Origin: Ectopseudomonas mendocina
GTDB taxonomy: Bacteria; Pseudomonadota; Gammaproteobacteria; Pseudomonadales; Pseudomonadaceae
Length of the DNA: 64,000 bases
Assembly: GCF_008041835.1 (NCBI RefSeq)
Contig: NZ_VRYE01000037.1
Location: 1 to 64,000, forward strand
Direction: 5' to 3'
The notes under the pieces are model-generated. The model was not told the DNA's origin. It saw only the letters and a list, made by a program, of their open reading frames with translations, and made no database searches. Below, one piece after another: positions 46,833 to 55,392 of this stretch. How positions within the stretch are numbered: position 1 is the stretch's first letter; each line of letters starts with the position of its first letter. Made by a program: the position numbers and the translations under genes.

Positions 46833-48228
46833 TACGCAGGCGCTCAGCCGCACGCGCCACCACACCGCCCGCATCATCCAGCGCCTGCTGGATAAGGCCC
46901 TGCTCCAGGTTGCCGAGGTAGTCCTTCAGATCCAGCCCCTCCGGCGGCAGCATGGCTGGCGTATCGAGGCCCGGAAGGCCGGCCATGATCGCCGCGCGCT
47001 CTTCCATCTCGTCACGCAGGCTGGCGGCGAGTTGCTCATCCTCGTCATCGACATGACGGAACTTCTTCGGCAATTCGCCCACCCCGATCACACCATAGGG
47101 ATGCATGATCGCCATGCGCTCCACCAGGTTGGCCAGCTCGCGCACGTTGCCCGCCCAGTCGTGACGGCACAGCGACATGATGGCGGCCGAGTTGAAGCGA
47201 ATGGAACCGCGCTTCTCGTGCTCCATGCGCGAAATCAGCTCGTTCATCAGCAGCGGGATGTCTTCGATGCGCTCGCGCAGCGGCGCCATCTCGATGGGGA
47301 AGACGTTGAGGCGGTAGTACAGATCCTCGCGGAAGCTGCCGTCCTCGATCATCTTCTCCAGGTTCTTGTGCGTGGCCGCGATGATGCGCACGTCGGCGGT
47401 CTGCGTCTTGTTACTGCCGACTCGCTCGAAAGTGCGCTCCTGCAACACACGCAGCAGCTTGACCTGCATCGGCAGCGGCATATCACCGATCTCATCGAGA
47501 AACAGCGTACCGCCGTTGGCGAGCTCGAAGCGCCCTGCCCGGCTGGTGATGGCGCCGGTAAAAGCACCCTTCTCATGCCCGAAGAGTTCGCTTTCGAGCA
47601 GCTCGGCCGGAATCGCGCCGCAGTTGACCGGCACGAACGGTGCCTCGCGACGCTTGGAGTGATAATGCAGATTGCGCGCTACAACTTCCTTGCCAGTTCC
47701 GGACTCGCCGAGGATCAGCACGCTGGCCTCGGTATCGGCCACCTGCTGCATCATCTGTCGCACCTGCTGAATGGCGCGACTGGTACCCACCAGGCTACGG
47801 AACAGATTGGGCTCACGCTGCCGACCACGATCACGGGCCTGGTCGTACATTTCACGGTAGACCTGGGCGCGATGCAGCGAGTCGAGCAACTTGTTGTAGC
47901 TCAGCGGGATTTCCAGGCTGGCCAGCACGCGCCTGCGCAGATCCTCCGGCCATTCACCGATGGCGACCTCCCCCACCGTGAGCAAGGGCAGGAACTCATC
48001 CCAGCCCACGATCTGCCTGGTCAGCTCCAATGCGCCGCCCTGGGACTGCACGTCGCCCAGCAAGACACTGAGCACTTCGCGGCCGGGATCCAACTCGGCA
48101 ACCGCGCCACGCCAGTCCTGGCTCGTGCAGGCCAGATGCTCCTCCCCGAGAAAGCTCAGAATGATCGCCAGTTCGTGGCGGCGCGCAGCATTGTCGTCGA
48201 TCAACAGGATTTTGGTTTCACGCCACAT
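46753..48228 (-). CDS. fleQ: FleQ, master activator of flagellar genes
   Basis: 491 residues: an N-terminal FleQ domain (receiver-like but without a phosphoacceptor Asp in [10 protein letters not shown]), AAA+ domain with [12 protein letters not shown] and GAFTGA in [12 protein letters not shown], and Fis-type helix-turn-helix ([18 protein letters not shown]) near the C-terminus. FleQ works with RpoN, is antagonised by FleN and, in P. aeruginosa, binds c-di-GMP. Start [13 protein letters not shown] at 48228 matches the family; a longer frame to 48285 does not. Its final ~26 codons are repeated downstream. Confidence 0.97.
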   Translation of the reverse strand: MWRETKILLIDDNAARRHELAIILSFLGEEHLACTSQDWRGAVAELDPGREVLSVLLGDVQSQGGALELTRQIVGWDEFLPLLTVGEVAIGEWPEDLRRRVLASLEIPLSYNKLLDSLHRAQVYREMYDQARDRGRQREPNLFRSLVGTSRAIQQVRQMMQQVADTEASVLILGESGTGKEVVARNLHYHSKRREAPFVPVNCGAIPAELLESELFGHEKGAFTGAITSRAGRFELANGGTLFLDEIGDMPLPMQVKLLRVLQERTFERVGSNKTQTADVRIIAATHKNLEKMIEDGSFREDLYYRLNVFPIEMAPLRERIEDIPLLMNELISRMEHEKRGSIRFNSAAIMSLCRHDWAGNVRELANLVERMAIMHPYGVIGVGELPKKFRHVDDEDEQLAASLRDEMEERAAIMAGLPGLDTPAMLPPEGLDLKDYLGNLEQGLIQQALDDAGGVVARAAERLRIRRTTLVEKMRKYGMSRREEDGQDED

Positions 48229-48302
48229 CTTGTGCTTGTCTGACCCGAGAAGTGAGGGAAATTGCACGCCAGTTCTTCGGCGCACACCGGCAACGTGCCA
48301 CT

Positions 48303-48331
48303 AGTAAAGTCAAAAAATTGGACTCAGTCAA
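48303..48331 (-). promoter_or_regulatory. Candidate sigma-70 promoter for fleQ
   Basis: Minus-strand TTGACT (48326-48331) and TTTACT (48303-48308) are 17 bases apart, about 75 bases upstream of fleQ. fleQ is sigma-70/Vfr-controlled in P. aeruginosa, so a non-RpoN promoter is expected. Confidence 0.5.
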
Positions 48332-48425
48332 ATTTATGGCGTGATTTCCTGTGGCGTTCCCGTACTCGCTGCGGTTGCACCCGCCCTACCGATGCAGCAG
48401 GGCAGCTTTTTCTCCCCTCTCCCCA

Positions 48426-48450
48426 GCCCTCTCCCGCAAGCGGGAGAGGG
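48426..48450. repeat. CCCTCTCCCGC palindrome between fliT and fleQ
   Basis: CCCTCTCCCGC-AA-GCGGGAGAGGG forms a tight hairpin just after the fliT stop. It lacks a T-run. Similar GGGAGAGGGGAG runs occur near 54507-54518. It is one of several short repeats dispersed through the window. Confidence 0.7.
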
Positions 48451-48477
48451 GGCAGAAACCTGCGCTAGCCATGACAA

Positions 48478-48771
48478 TCAGCCGAACAACTGATAGACCT
48501 TGGCCCCCTGGCGAGCCTGGTTGATCTGCACCAGCTCATCGCCAAGGCGTTTGCGCTCGGCCGTGCACAGCGTAACCAGCTCGCGGTAGAGCAGCAGCAG
48601 CTCCTGCATGCTGTCGCGCAGGCGCGCCTCATCGCCCCCCTCGTGCATGGCCGCATCGACCGCCTGGCGGCATTGCAGATCCAACTTGCCGATGGCCACC
48701 CAGTCCTGCCTGAGCAGGGCATCGCGCAGTGCGCAGCCGGTTTCTTCCAGACGCTGGACAGACGAACTCAT
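48478..48771 (-). CDS. fliT: FliT-like flagellar chaperone
   Basis: 97 residues, all-helical prediction, with LLLYRELVTLCTAERKRLG; no strong motif, as is usual for FliT. Its place after fliS and size support the call: FliT keeps the cap protein FliD soluble for export. Confidence 0.8.
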   Translation of the reverse strand: MSSSVQRLEETGCALRDALLRQDWVAIGKLDLQCRQAVDAAMHEGGDEARLRDSMQELLLLYRELVTLCTAERKRLGDELVQINQARQGAKVYQLFG

Positions 48772-48801
48772 GATTTTCTCCCGGATTGTCCGGCACGGCC
48801 C

Positions 48802-49179
48802 TCAAGCAATGCCATCCCAGCCTTCTTTCAATTCACGCAGCAATTGCGCCACCTGACGCAGGATCGCCTCATCGTTTTTCAGGTTGGCCTGGGCCAACTG
48901 CCGAATCATGTATTCATAGAGCCCATCGAGGTGCTGCGCCAACTCGCCCCCCTGGCCCTTGTCCAACCCCTCGCGCAGGCCACCGACGATCCCGATCACC
49001 TTGCCGATCAGCAGCCCCTTCTCGGCGACCTGGCCACGGGCAAGCGCGCCCTGGGCCTGCGCCAGGCGATCCAGGGCGCCTTCGAACAACATCTGGATCA
49101 AGCGATGGGGGCTGGCCTCGGCAAGCTGGGACTGGGTACTGACCTGCTGATACTGCCTGAGCGCGGACGCTGCATACAT
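48802..49179 (-). CDS. fliS: FliS, flagellin export chaperone
   Basis: 125 residues starting MYAASALRQYQQVSTQSQ, with the family core ASPHRLIQMLFEGALDRLAQ and a YEYMIRQLAQANLKND helix. FliS binds the FliC C-terminus to stop premature polymerisation. It lies between fliD and fliT. Confidence 0.95.
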   Translation of the reverse strand: MYAASALRQYQQVSTQSQLAEASPHRLIQMLFEGALDRLAQAQGALARGQVAEKGLLIGKVIGIVGGLREGLDKGQGGELAQHLDGLYEYMIRQLAQANLKNDEAILRQVAQLLRELKEGWDGIA

Positions 49180-49287
49180 GACGACTGCTCCTCGATAACC
49201 AAGTCACTGCGTGGATTTGACAGGCTATCGGCCGGCAATCGGGAATCTTTAGGCTGGAAGCCGCACAGCGGCGGCTCTCCCTGACAC

Positions 49288-50697
49288 TCATTTTTTGTTG
49301 GAATTGTTCAGCGCCTCGAGCGTGCTCAGAAGGCTCGCGCTGCTTGCATTCAACTGCGCCACCAGGATATCCATGTTGTTGTACTTGGTGTACAGCGAGG
49401 TGGTCAGCGAATCGATGCGCCGATCCAGCGCCTGCTGCTGCTCGCTCAATTGCGTCATGGTCTTTTGCAGCGACTCGGTGCGACCGGCCAGCAGCCCTCC
49501 GGGTGCCGTGTAAGGCTCGGTGACCGATTTCAGGCGCGGAATCAACCCGTCGTCGCCGACGAAGAACGCCTGAACCTCATCGTAGTGGGTCTCCAGCGCG
49601 CTGCTCAGCTTGGCATCGTCGATCGACAGCGTACCGTCCTTGTTGGTGGTCACGCCCAGTTGCGCCAGAACGCTCAGCTCACCGCTGCCGGTCGAGGGCT
49701 GTACCAGTTCGTTGCGTATCGAACCGAGCAGCGAGCGAACCAGGGCGTCGCCCACCAGCGCGCCGGCATCGGTACTCGTCTCGTCTTCGCTGGTGGTTAC
49801 CCGGGTCAAGGCATTGGTGACGGTGATCAGGTTGTTGTAGGCACTGACGAAAGCCTCGATGGAGGTTTTCAAGCCCTCGGTATTGGGCGCCACGGTCAGG
49901 GTGGTGGTGCCCTCGGCCGTCAGCTTGATGCTCAGGCCGCTCAGCGCCGTGACGGTGTTGGTGGAGCTGCTCAGCTCCAGGCCGTCGATCTTGTAGGAAG
50001 CATTGCTGGCCAGGGTGATGGAGCCAGCCCCGGTGCCCGACTGCTGGGTAAGGTCGTGATTGCCGTCCTCATCGACGTTGATGTTCAGCGCCGCCAGATC
50101 CCCCGTGCCCTTCACATACAGGTCGGTGCCCTCCCCGGTGACCTCCGAGGACAGTACCAGGCGCGCGCCACTGGCATCGGTGATGATGTTGGCGCTGATG
50201 CCCGCAGTGGCGGAAAGCTGGGAGTTGATCGCATCGCGGATTTCCGTCAGCGAAGCCCCCGGCGCGACCTGAACCTCATAGGAGGCGTTGTCGCCGACGT
50301 CGATGGTCAGCGTGCCGCCGGAATCGAAGGTCGTGGAAGCACCGCCCTCCAGGCTGGCACTGGCCACTTTCGACGAACTGGCCAGGCTGATCACCTCCAC
50401 CTTGTAACTGCCGGGAACCGCGCCCGCGCCAGCAGTGGCGCTGGCCACGTCATCGGCGGAGGACTGCACGCCGAGCCCTTCGAAGCTGCTGGAGGAACTC
50501 TCCAGGGCGGTCAGCGAGGCTTCGAACGTCTCGACCGCGCTGGTCAGCGTACCCACGGCCGAGAGGCTGGTTTCCGTCTTGGTCGTCAGCCGGTCGATCT
50601 GCGCCTGCTTGGGCGCCTTTTCCGCATCGGCGATGGCGGTCACCATGCCGTCGATATCCAGCCCTGTACCCAGACCGGAAATAGTGGTGCCTGACAT
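49288..50697 (-). CDS. fliD: FliD, filament cap protein
   Basis: 469 residues. FliD N-terminal domain (TISGLGTGLDIDGMVTAIAD), variable Ser/Thr-rich centre, and C-terminal coiled segment (MTQLSEQQQALDRRIDSLTT). It caps the growing filament and helps fold flagellin. Start at 50697 has GGAGG seven bases upstream; 16 further codons upstream are not conserved and overlap the promoter. Confidence 0.95.
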   Translation of the reverse strand: MSGTTISGLGTGLDIDGMVTAIADAEKAPKQAQIDRLTTKTETSLSAVGTLTSAVETFEASLTALESSSSSFEGLGVQSSADDVASATAGAGAVPGSYKVEVISLASSSKVASASLEGGASTTFDSGGTLTIDVGDNASYEVQVAPGASLTEIRDAINSQLSATAGISANIITDASGARLVLSSEVTGEGTDLYVKGTGDLAALNINVDEDGNHDLTQQSGTGAGSITLASNASYKIDGLELSSSTNTVTALSGLSIKLTAEGTTTLTVAPNTEGLKTSIEAFVSAYNNLITVTNALTRVTTSEDETSTDAGALVGDALVRSLLGSIRNELVQPSTGSGELSVLAQLGVTTNKDGTLSIDDAKLSSALETHYDEVQAFFVGDDGLIPRLKSVTEPYTAPGGLLAGRTESLQKTMTQLSEQQQALDRRIDSLTTSLYTKYNNMDILVAQLNASSASLLSTLEALNNSNKK

Positions 50698-50740
50698 GTC
50701 GACCTCCTCGCAACGAATTATTGACGCCCTGCCACTGCCC

Positions 50741-50756
50741 AGCAATTAACGAGCCA
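50741..50756 (-). promoter_or_regulatory. Sigma-54 promoter for fliDST
   Basis: Minus-strand TGGCTCGTTAATTGCT has one mismatch to TGGCACG-N4-TTGCW, placing the start about 33 bases before fliD. It separates fliDST from the FliA-driven fliC-flaG unit. Confidence 0.8.
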
Positions 50757-50770
50757 GTCACTCAACCTGT

Positions 50771-50795
50771 GTAGCAGCGAATTTATTCGCGAACC
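50771..50795. repeat. REP half-element between flaG and fliD
   Basis: GTAGCAGCGAATTTATTCGC resembles the common Pseudomonas REP GTAGGAGCGAATTTATTCGC with one change, and includes the palindrome GCGAATTTATTCGC. It is a single copy. Confidence 0.55.
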
Positions 50796-50824
50796 CGTTC
50801 ACCGCAGGCTCACGCCTGTGAAAA

Positions 50825-51178
50825 TCACGCCTCTTCGCGAAACAGCTGGCTGCGCATGTCCTCCAGGCGCGCCGCCAGACTCAAGGCCACCTCGGAGGGA
50901 ATCTGCCGAACCACTTCGCCGGAACCGCCATCGACGACCTGCACCACCACCCGGCCGGTGCTGTCGTCGACCTGGAAATTGATGTCGCGGCGAATCGACT
51001 GCATGGCGCTCTGCATGCTCGCCACCGCCGACTCCTGTTGCTCGCGCGGTACGTTCGCCACGGCCTCGGCCGCCTGGGGATTCTCGCCCGACTGCCGTGG
51101 CCGCTCGACGGCCGCCCCGGCTACCTGGCGCGCCGATGGCGTCAGGCTGCCAATTGGCGTAACGCTTGTAATGGTCAT
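50825..51178 (-). CDS. flaG: FlaG, filament-length-related protein
   Basis: 117 residues with a disordered N-terminus and the FlaG domain (INFQVDDSTGRVVVQVVDGG, EVVRQIPSEVALSLAARLED). FlaG proteins affect filament length in other Pseudomonas and Campylobacter. Start MTITSVTPIG at 51178 has AGGTG upstream. It is 69 bases after fliC and likely co-transcribed. Confidence 0.92.
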   Translation of the reverse strand: MTITSVTPIGSLTPSARQVAGAAVERPRQSGENPQAAEAVANVPREQQESAVASMQSAMQSIRRDINFQVDDSTGRVVVQVVDGGSGEVVRQIPSEVALSLAARLEDMRSQLFREEA

Positions 51179-51247
51179 GAGAGCACCTCGCAATGGGCAA
51201 AGGGGGAAGGCTTGCGCACTCCCCCCTCCACCGCCTCAGAGATTGGC

Positions 51248-53296
51248 TTATTGCAGCAGGCTCAGCACCGCGGACGGCAACTGGTTGGCCTGCGCCAGGA
51301 TCGCGGTGGACGCCTGTTGCAGGGTCTGCTGCTTGGCCAGTTCGGCGGTTTCCGCGGCGAAGTCGGCATCCTGGATCCGGCTGCGGGCAGAGGAAGCATT
51401 CTCGGCGATATTCTGCAGGTTGGAAACCGTGCTGTCGAAACGATTCTGCACCGCACCCAGCTTGGCCCGCTCGCTGTCGATCTGCTGCATGGCGCCGTCC
51501 AGTACCTGAATGGCGGTCTGCGAGCCATCGACAGTGGAAATATCCAGGTTACTCACGGTGGTTTCCTGAGTGACTGCAGTGTGGCTACGGGCAGTCAAGT
51601 CCAAACCCAGCGCAGCCAGGCCGGTACCCGAAGCACCATTAGCCACGGTGAAGTCATCCTCAGAAGACAGCGTCAGAGTGCCATCATCGTTCTTGCTAGC
51701 CGTTACACCGGTGCTGGCGGTGTTGATGGTAGTAACAATACTATCCATGTCACTGCCTTTACTCAGTTTGATCTCAGTGCCATTGAGGGTCACGGAGGTA
51801 TCGCTCTGCAGGGTAGCCTCCGTCGTACCGGCGCTCAGCCCCAGAGAGGCCAAGGATCCGCCTGTAGCATCAGCCAATTCAATGGACTCACCGTTTGCCG
51901 AAGTCAGAGTAATACGACCGTTGGTATCAACTGCCCCCGTCACATCACCACCAGTGGCGGTACTGATAGCAGCCAGAATGGTGTCAACATCATCAGTGGC
52001 GCTGAAGGAAACGCTCTCACCGTTCACAGTGAACGCCCCCGCCGAACCAATTACCGAGGTTCCAGTGATAGCGTCAGTACCCGCGACGTAATCGCTGTTG
52101 CTGGTGACAGTACCCAGACCAATGCCACTCAGGTCGTTACCAGTGGTAGTGACATCACCTGCGGTATTGGTCAGTACCAAGCCATCGCCAGCAGTGTTGA
52201 CTGCTGCCGAGTAGCCCGAAATACCTGCATCATTGATCGCTTGAGCCACCGAGGCCAGGTCGGCACCGGTAGTGGCATCTAGAGTAATGGTCTGGCCACC
52301 GACGGTAATATCTTGAGTGCCAGTAGCAGGCACTGCAGCCGAACCGGCGTCATAGGTTGTACCGGCGGCAAAGGTCGTCAAGCCGATATTGGCGAAATCT
52401 GCATCACCGGCGACAACATCACCAGCAGTATTGGTAACAGTAAGGCCGCCAGCACCGTCATCAGCAACAGAATAAGTGCTGCCATCAGCACTCAACTGGG
52501 CATTGAGAGCAGTGACGACGTCTCCAAGGGTTTCAGTGCCAGCCAGAGTAATGGTCGAGCCAGCGAGAGTTATACCGCCAGCTACGGCACCGAACGTACC
52601 GCTAAAGCCAGCCGTACCAGAAGTTGCCGGAACAGCCGCACTACCACCAGAAGCGGCAGTCACAGCAGCAAAGGTGCCGGTTGCATCAGCAGTGCCTGAA
52701 ACGCCGTTCTCGGTTACTGCATTACCAACAACCTTGGCCGACAGGTCGGTAGCGGCGCCAGTGGTCGAAGCATTGCTGTAGGTTCCTTTGAGGTCCTTGG
52801 CCGCAACGCTGCTCAGGCTCAGGTTGATGGTTTCGTTGGAGTTCGCACCGACCTGGAAGCTGGTGGTGCCGAAGGAGCCGTCCAGCAGGTTGCGGCCACC
52901 GAAGGTGGTGGTGTTGGCGATACGGGTCAGTTCGCCGGACAGGGCGTTGAATTCCTGCTGCAGGGAGGCGCGGTCTTCATCGCTGTTCGAGCCGTTGGCC
53001 GACTGCAGGGCCAGTTCGCGCATACGCTGCAGGATGTTGGTGGATTCCTGCATGGCGCCCTCGGCGGTCTGGGCGATGGAGATGCCGTCGTTGGCGTTCT
53101 TCACCGCGACGTTCAGGCCGTTGATCTGGCTGGTCAGGCGGTTGGAGATCTGCAGGCCGGCGGCATCGTCCTTGGCGCTGTTGATCTTCAGGCCGCTGGA
53201 CAGGCGCTGCATGGTGGTGGACAGGGCGTCGGACGCCTTGTTCAGGTTTTTCTGGGTGTTGAGCGATGCAACGTTGGTATTGACGGTAAGAGCCAT
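51248..53296 (-). CDS. fliC: FliC, flagellin with large modular central domain
   Basis: 682 residues. Conserved N-terminal D0/D1 ([20 protein letters not shown]; about 1-165) and C-terminal D1/D0 (last ~90; [20 protein letters not shown], ending VLSLLQ). The central part is a long Gly/Ala/Thr/Ser-rich region with repeated modules such as [20 protein letters not shown] and [20 protein letters not shown], of the flagellin-IN type. Its DNA (about 51600-52780) is visibly less GC-rich than the conserved ends. Longer than P. aeruginosa FliC. GAGGT precedes the ATG; FliA promoter upstream. Confidence 0.96.
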   Translation of the reverse strand: MALTVNTNVASLNTQKNLNKASDALSTTMQRLSSGLKINSAKDDAAGLQISNRLTSQINGLNVAVKNANDGISIAQTAEGAMQESTNILQRMRELALQSANGSNSDEDRASLQQEFNALSGELTRIANTTTFGGRNLLDGSFGTTSFQVGANSNETINLSLSSVAAKDLKGTYSNASTTGAATDLSAKVVGNAVTENGVSGTADATGTFAAVTAASGGSAAVPATSGTAGFSGTFGAVAGGITLAGSTITLAGTETLGDVVTALNAQLSADGSTYSVADDGAGGLTVTNTAGDVVAGDADFANIGLTTFAAGTTYDAGSAAVPATGTQDITVGGQTITLDATTGADLASVAQAINDAGISGYSAAVNTAGDGLVLTNTAGDVTTTGNDLSGIGLGTVTSNSDYVAGTDAITGTSVIGSAGAFTVNGESVSFSATDDVDTILAAISTATGGDVTGAVDTNGRITLTSANGESIELADATGGSLASLGLSAGTTEATLQSDTSVTLNGTEIKLSKGSDMDSIVTTINTASTGVTASKNDDGTLTLSSEDDFTVANGASGTGLAALGLDLTARSHTAVTQETTVSNLDISTVDGSQTAIQVLDGAMQQIDSERAKLGAVQNRFDSTVSNLQNIAENASSARSRIQDADFAAETAELAKQQTLQQASTAILAQANQLPSAVLSLLQ

Positions 53297-53377
53297 GACG
53301 AGAACCTCGTGGTGTGGGCTTGTACGACTCCCGGCCTTGGCAACCGCCCGGGATGGCCTAGAGAGCTTTCACTGGGG

Positions 53378-53404
53378 TTATCGTCTCCTGCGGCCAATCC
53401 TTTA
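53378..53404 (-). promoter_or_regulatory. FliA (sigma-28) promoter for fliC
   Basis: Minus-strand TAAA (53401-53404), 15 bases, GACGATAA (53378-53385): one mismatch to TAAA-N15-GCCGATAA. The leader to fliC would be about 75 bases. Confidence 0.88.
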
Positions 53405-53502
53405 GCGTTTTTTTCGATTTTTTTCCGTGTCAATCCACTGACGCCTTGACAAACATGGAAAGCCTTTTAAAACAACAGCCCACGAAAGAACCACGGATGG
53501 CC

Positions 53503-53586
53503 TTCGTAGGGTGCGCCGTGCGCACCGAAACGCCGGCGCGAGTGTCATCGGTGCGCACGGACCCAGGCGGCCCCGCGACACCTACG
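53503..53586. repeat. GTAGGGTGCGCCGTGCGCACC repeat element
   Basis: GTGCGCCGTGCGCACCG near 53510 faces CGGTGCGCACGG near 53550, bounded by GTAGGGTG and CACCTAC. This is a palindromic intergenic repeat. The whole 401-base fliC-parE gap (53297-53697) holds only the fliC promoter and repeats. Confidence 0.65.
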
Positions 53587-53621
53587 TAGCCGTATCCTGA
53601 CGCTTAGGGATATTCTGAAAT

Positions 53622-53697
53622 AGTCGTCATTCCCGCGAAGGCGGGAACCCAGAAGCTGCGCAGCACCTGGACTCCCGCCTTCGCGGGAGTGACGGTG
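53622..53697. repeat. Paired CCCGCGAAGGCGGG palindromes beside the toxin gene
   Basis: GTCATTCCCGCGAAGGCGGG at 53627-53646 and ACTCCCGCCTTCGCGGGAGT near 53672-53691 face each other. They are the same repeat family as in the fleQ array and at the GIY-YIG gene. The first differs from ATTCCC-N8-GGGAAT by one base. The unit directly abuts the toxin stop. Confidence 0.85.
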
Positions 53698-54009
53698 TCA
53701 GTCTTTGAGCCGGTCGGCCAGTCGTGCCATCAGGTTCATGCGCTCATGGAAAATAGCTACGATCAAGGCAGGCGCTCCCTCACGCAGCAGACAGAATATG
53801 TAGTGATGTTCGCAGCACCCCATCCGTAGAGCCGGAAAAAGCACACTCATGTCTTTGAACGCACCCCGACCATCGGCGAGGCTGGCTATACCCTGTTCCA
53901 GCGTAGCGATGTAGCGGCGTGCCTGCGCATCGCCCCATTGCTTGCGCGTGTAGCGGACGATGCCACGCAGGTCGGATTCTGCCGCCGCAGTGAGAACGTA
54001 GCCGGTCAA
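53698..54009 (-). CDS. ParE/RelE-type toxin
   Basis: 103 residues of the RelE/ParE fold: LTAAAESDLRGIVRYTRKQW at the start, LPALRMG-like central strand, YIFCLLREGAPALIVAIFHE near the end. Such toxins act on gyrase (ParE) or ribosome-bound mRNA (RelE); sequence features here (ESDLRGIVRYTRKQWG) look ParE-like. It overlaps the antitoxin stop by four bases. Confidence 0.85.
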   Translation of the reverse strand: MTGYVLTAAAESDLRGIVRYTRKQWGDAQARRYIATLEQGIASLADGRGAFKDMSVLFPALRMGCCEHHYIFCLLREGAPALIVAIFHERMNLMARLADRLKD

Positions 54010-54257
54010 GCCTGGCCCTCGGCCAGTTCTTCATCAAGAATTTCGCTGATGCTCTTGGTAGACAGATTGCCAGCAAGCCCCTCGTGGATGCGGGTACCGA
54101 GCAGCGCTTGCAACTCGTTCCATGCCTGATTGGCGTCAAGATCACCTGGAAACAGCCTTTCCAGCGCGTATTGTTTGATGGTCTTGCCCTGCAAGGCAGC
54201 CAGCGCTTTCAGGCTTTGGTGCTGTTGGTCTGTCATGTCGATGGTTAGGCGGCTCAT
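54006..54257 (-). CDS. ParD-type antitoxin (ribbon-helix-helix)
   Basis: 83 residues starting MSRLTIDMTDQQHQSLKALA, a ribbon-helix-helix DNA-binding N-terminus, followed by a tail (STKSISEILDEELAEGQA) expected to wrap the toxin. GGAGG precedes this ATG by eight bases. It forms a complete type II module with the downstream toxin. Confidence 0.85.
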   Translation of the reverse strand: MSRLTIDMTDQQHQSLKALAALQGKTIKQYALERLFPGDLDANQAWNELQALLGTRIHEGLAGNLSTKSISEILDEELAEGQA

Positions 54258-54354
54258 GGGATGACCTCCGAAATTACAGGTTCCCACATTTACACGGATG
54301 TGCTGATGAAACAAGCATTGGCTCAGTTCAAGCACTGTGCTCGCCGATACACCC

Positions 54355-54495
54355 TCGGCTCTGGCTCCTGCTTCGCTCTACCTCCTGCATCCATGCAGTC
54401 GTCGGCTCTGGCTCCTGCTTCGCTCTACCTCCTGCATCCATGCAGTCGTCGGCTCTGGCTCCTGCTTCGCTCTACCTCCTGCATCCATGCAGTCG
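54355..54495. repeat. Three exact 47-bp tandem repeats
   Basis: Units start TCGGCTCTGGCTCCTGCTTC at 54355, 54402 and 54449, period 47, and contain the small palindrome GCATCCATGC. No spacer variation, no coding signal. The 360-base gap 54258-54617 holds only this array and an AG-rich stretch. Confidence 0.9.
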
Positions 54496-54617
54496 TCTCC
54501 CATAAATGGGAGAGGGGAGAAAAAGCTTCACCCGATTGCCCTGCGCCAAATCATCTCGGCTTTCTCCACGAGGCCGTTGTATGCCATCGTTAACGCCAGA
54601 GAGATGGAGTAATCGCC

Positions 54618-54836
54618 ATGAACATTCGCCCGATCCGTTCAGACAGCGAGTATAGAGAAGCGCTCAAAGAGGTTTCCGCCCTGTTTGACTGCGAACCGGC
54701 ACCCGGCACCCCGGAAGGCGACGCCTTTGAGGTCATGCTGACCCTGATCGAAGCCTACGAAGCCAAACACTTCCCGGTCGATCTGCCAACCCCGGTTGAA
54801 GCGATCAAGTTCCGTATGGAGCAGTCCGTAGCCTAA
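54618..54836 (+). pseudogene. HigA-type antitoxin lacking the helix-turn-helix
   Basis: 72 residues, MNIRPIRSDSEYREALKEVS through AIKFRMEQSVA. This is the N-terminal half of HigA-type antitoxins, which normally continue directly after RMEQ with a helix-turn-helix; here a stop comes instead. GGAG precedes the ATG. No intact HigB toxin lies next to it; the preceding bases (LHPIALRQIISAF in one frame) may be a decayed toxin start. It could be a remnant or a stand-alone toxin binder. Confidence 0.7.
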
Positions 54837-54851
54837 TGCCGGTCAGTTAAG

Positions 54852-54891
54852 AAAAACGCCGCGATGCCGGTACGGAATCGCGGCGTTTTCT
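54852..54891 (+). terminator. Rho-independent terminator after the HigA fragment
   Basis: AACGCCGCGAT (54855-54865) pairs with ATCGCGGCGTT (54877-54887) around an 11-base loop, followed by TTCTTT. It suggests that the truncated antitoxin gene is, or was, transcribed. Confidence 0.8.
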
Positions 54892-54956
54892 TTACCTGAT
54901 TGGCAACGAGCTTCAGCCGTACTGACCGCGCGCCGGTAGGGCACTGGCGCAACCCT

Positions 54957-55024
54957 GTAGCCCGGATGAAATCCGGGGCGGTCTGGCATGCCGCCCGACC
55001 TTTCCCGGATTTCATCCGGGCTAC
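54957..55024. repeat. REP hairpin GTAGCCCGGATGAAATCCGGG
   Basis: 21-base arms at 54957-54977 and 55004-55024 are perfectly inverted, with a second small inverted repeat (GGCGGT/GCCGCC) in the loop. Same family as the ccmB-ccmC hairpin. Confidence 0.88.
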
Positions 55025-55085
55025 CCGCTTGGCTGAGCATCGTTGCTAATCAGGTTTCTTTATGCCTGAACGAATAGAGCCTCCC

Positions 55086-55140
55086 TGTAGGAGCGAGCGT
55101 CGCGAGCGCAGCTTTTTCGCGAGCAGAGCTCGCTCCTACA
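55086..55140. repeat. REP pair TGTAGGAGCGAGC / GCTCGCTCCTACA
   Basis: TGTAGGAGCGAGC (55086-55098) and GCTCGCTCCTACA (55128-55140) face each other, with inner GCGAG/CTCGC palindromes. It is the same Pseudomonas REP family as the pair inside flgI at 61433-61502. Confidence 0.88.
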
Positions 55141-55174
55141 ATCAGGTCGCCACAGCCGCAATACGGAGGCGGGC

Positions 55175-55282
55175 ATGGATCGGCTGATCAACTGGGCTAT
55201 CGTCCATAGCATCACCAACCGGCACCTCGATGACTTCGACAACTTCGCCAAAAGTATCGCCAGTCTAACCCTGGATCAGTGA
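55175..55282 (+). CDS. Possible 35-residue small protein
   Basis: ATG at 55175 preceded by GGAGG with seven bases spacing; the frame reads MDRLINWAIVHSITNRHLDD and ends SLTLDQ. I do not recognise it. The good ribosome site is the only support; it may be the remnant of a larger lost gene. Apart from this the 556-base gap 54837-55392 contains repeats only. Confidence 0.3.
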   Translation: MDRLINWAIVHSITNRHLDDFDNFAKSIASLTLDQ

Positions 55283-55392
55283 AACAATAGTCCGGGGGGA
55301 TAATGCCGTGCCCCGGATTACGCCTGCGGTTGACCCAAACACCTGCAGGTCGCCCCCGCCCTTCGCTTCCCACGATACGACCGTACGGACAT

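Noticed and set aside
48270-48300. Sigma-54 site upstream of fleQ (TGGCACGTTGCC)
   Set aside because: The -24 half fits, but no TTGC stands at the right distance, and fleQ is expected to use sigma-70.
51190-51247. Terminator between fliC and flaG
   Set aside because: Only a six-pair GGGGGA/TCCCCC stem with a long loop and no proper T-run; too weak to claim.
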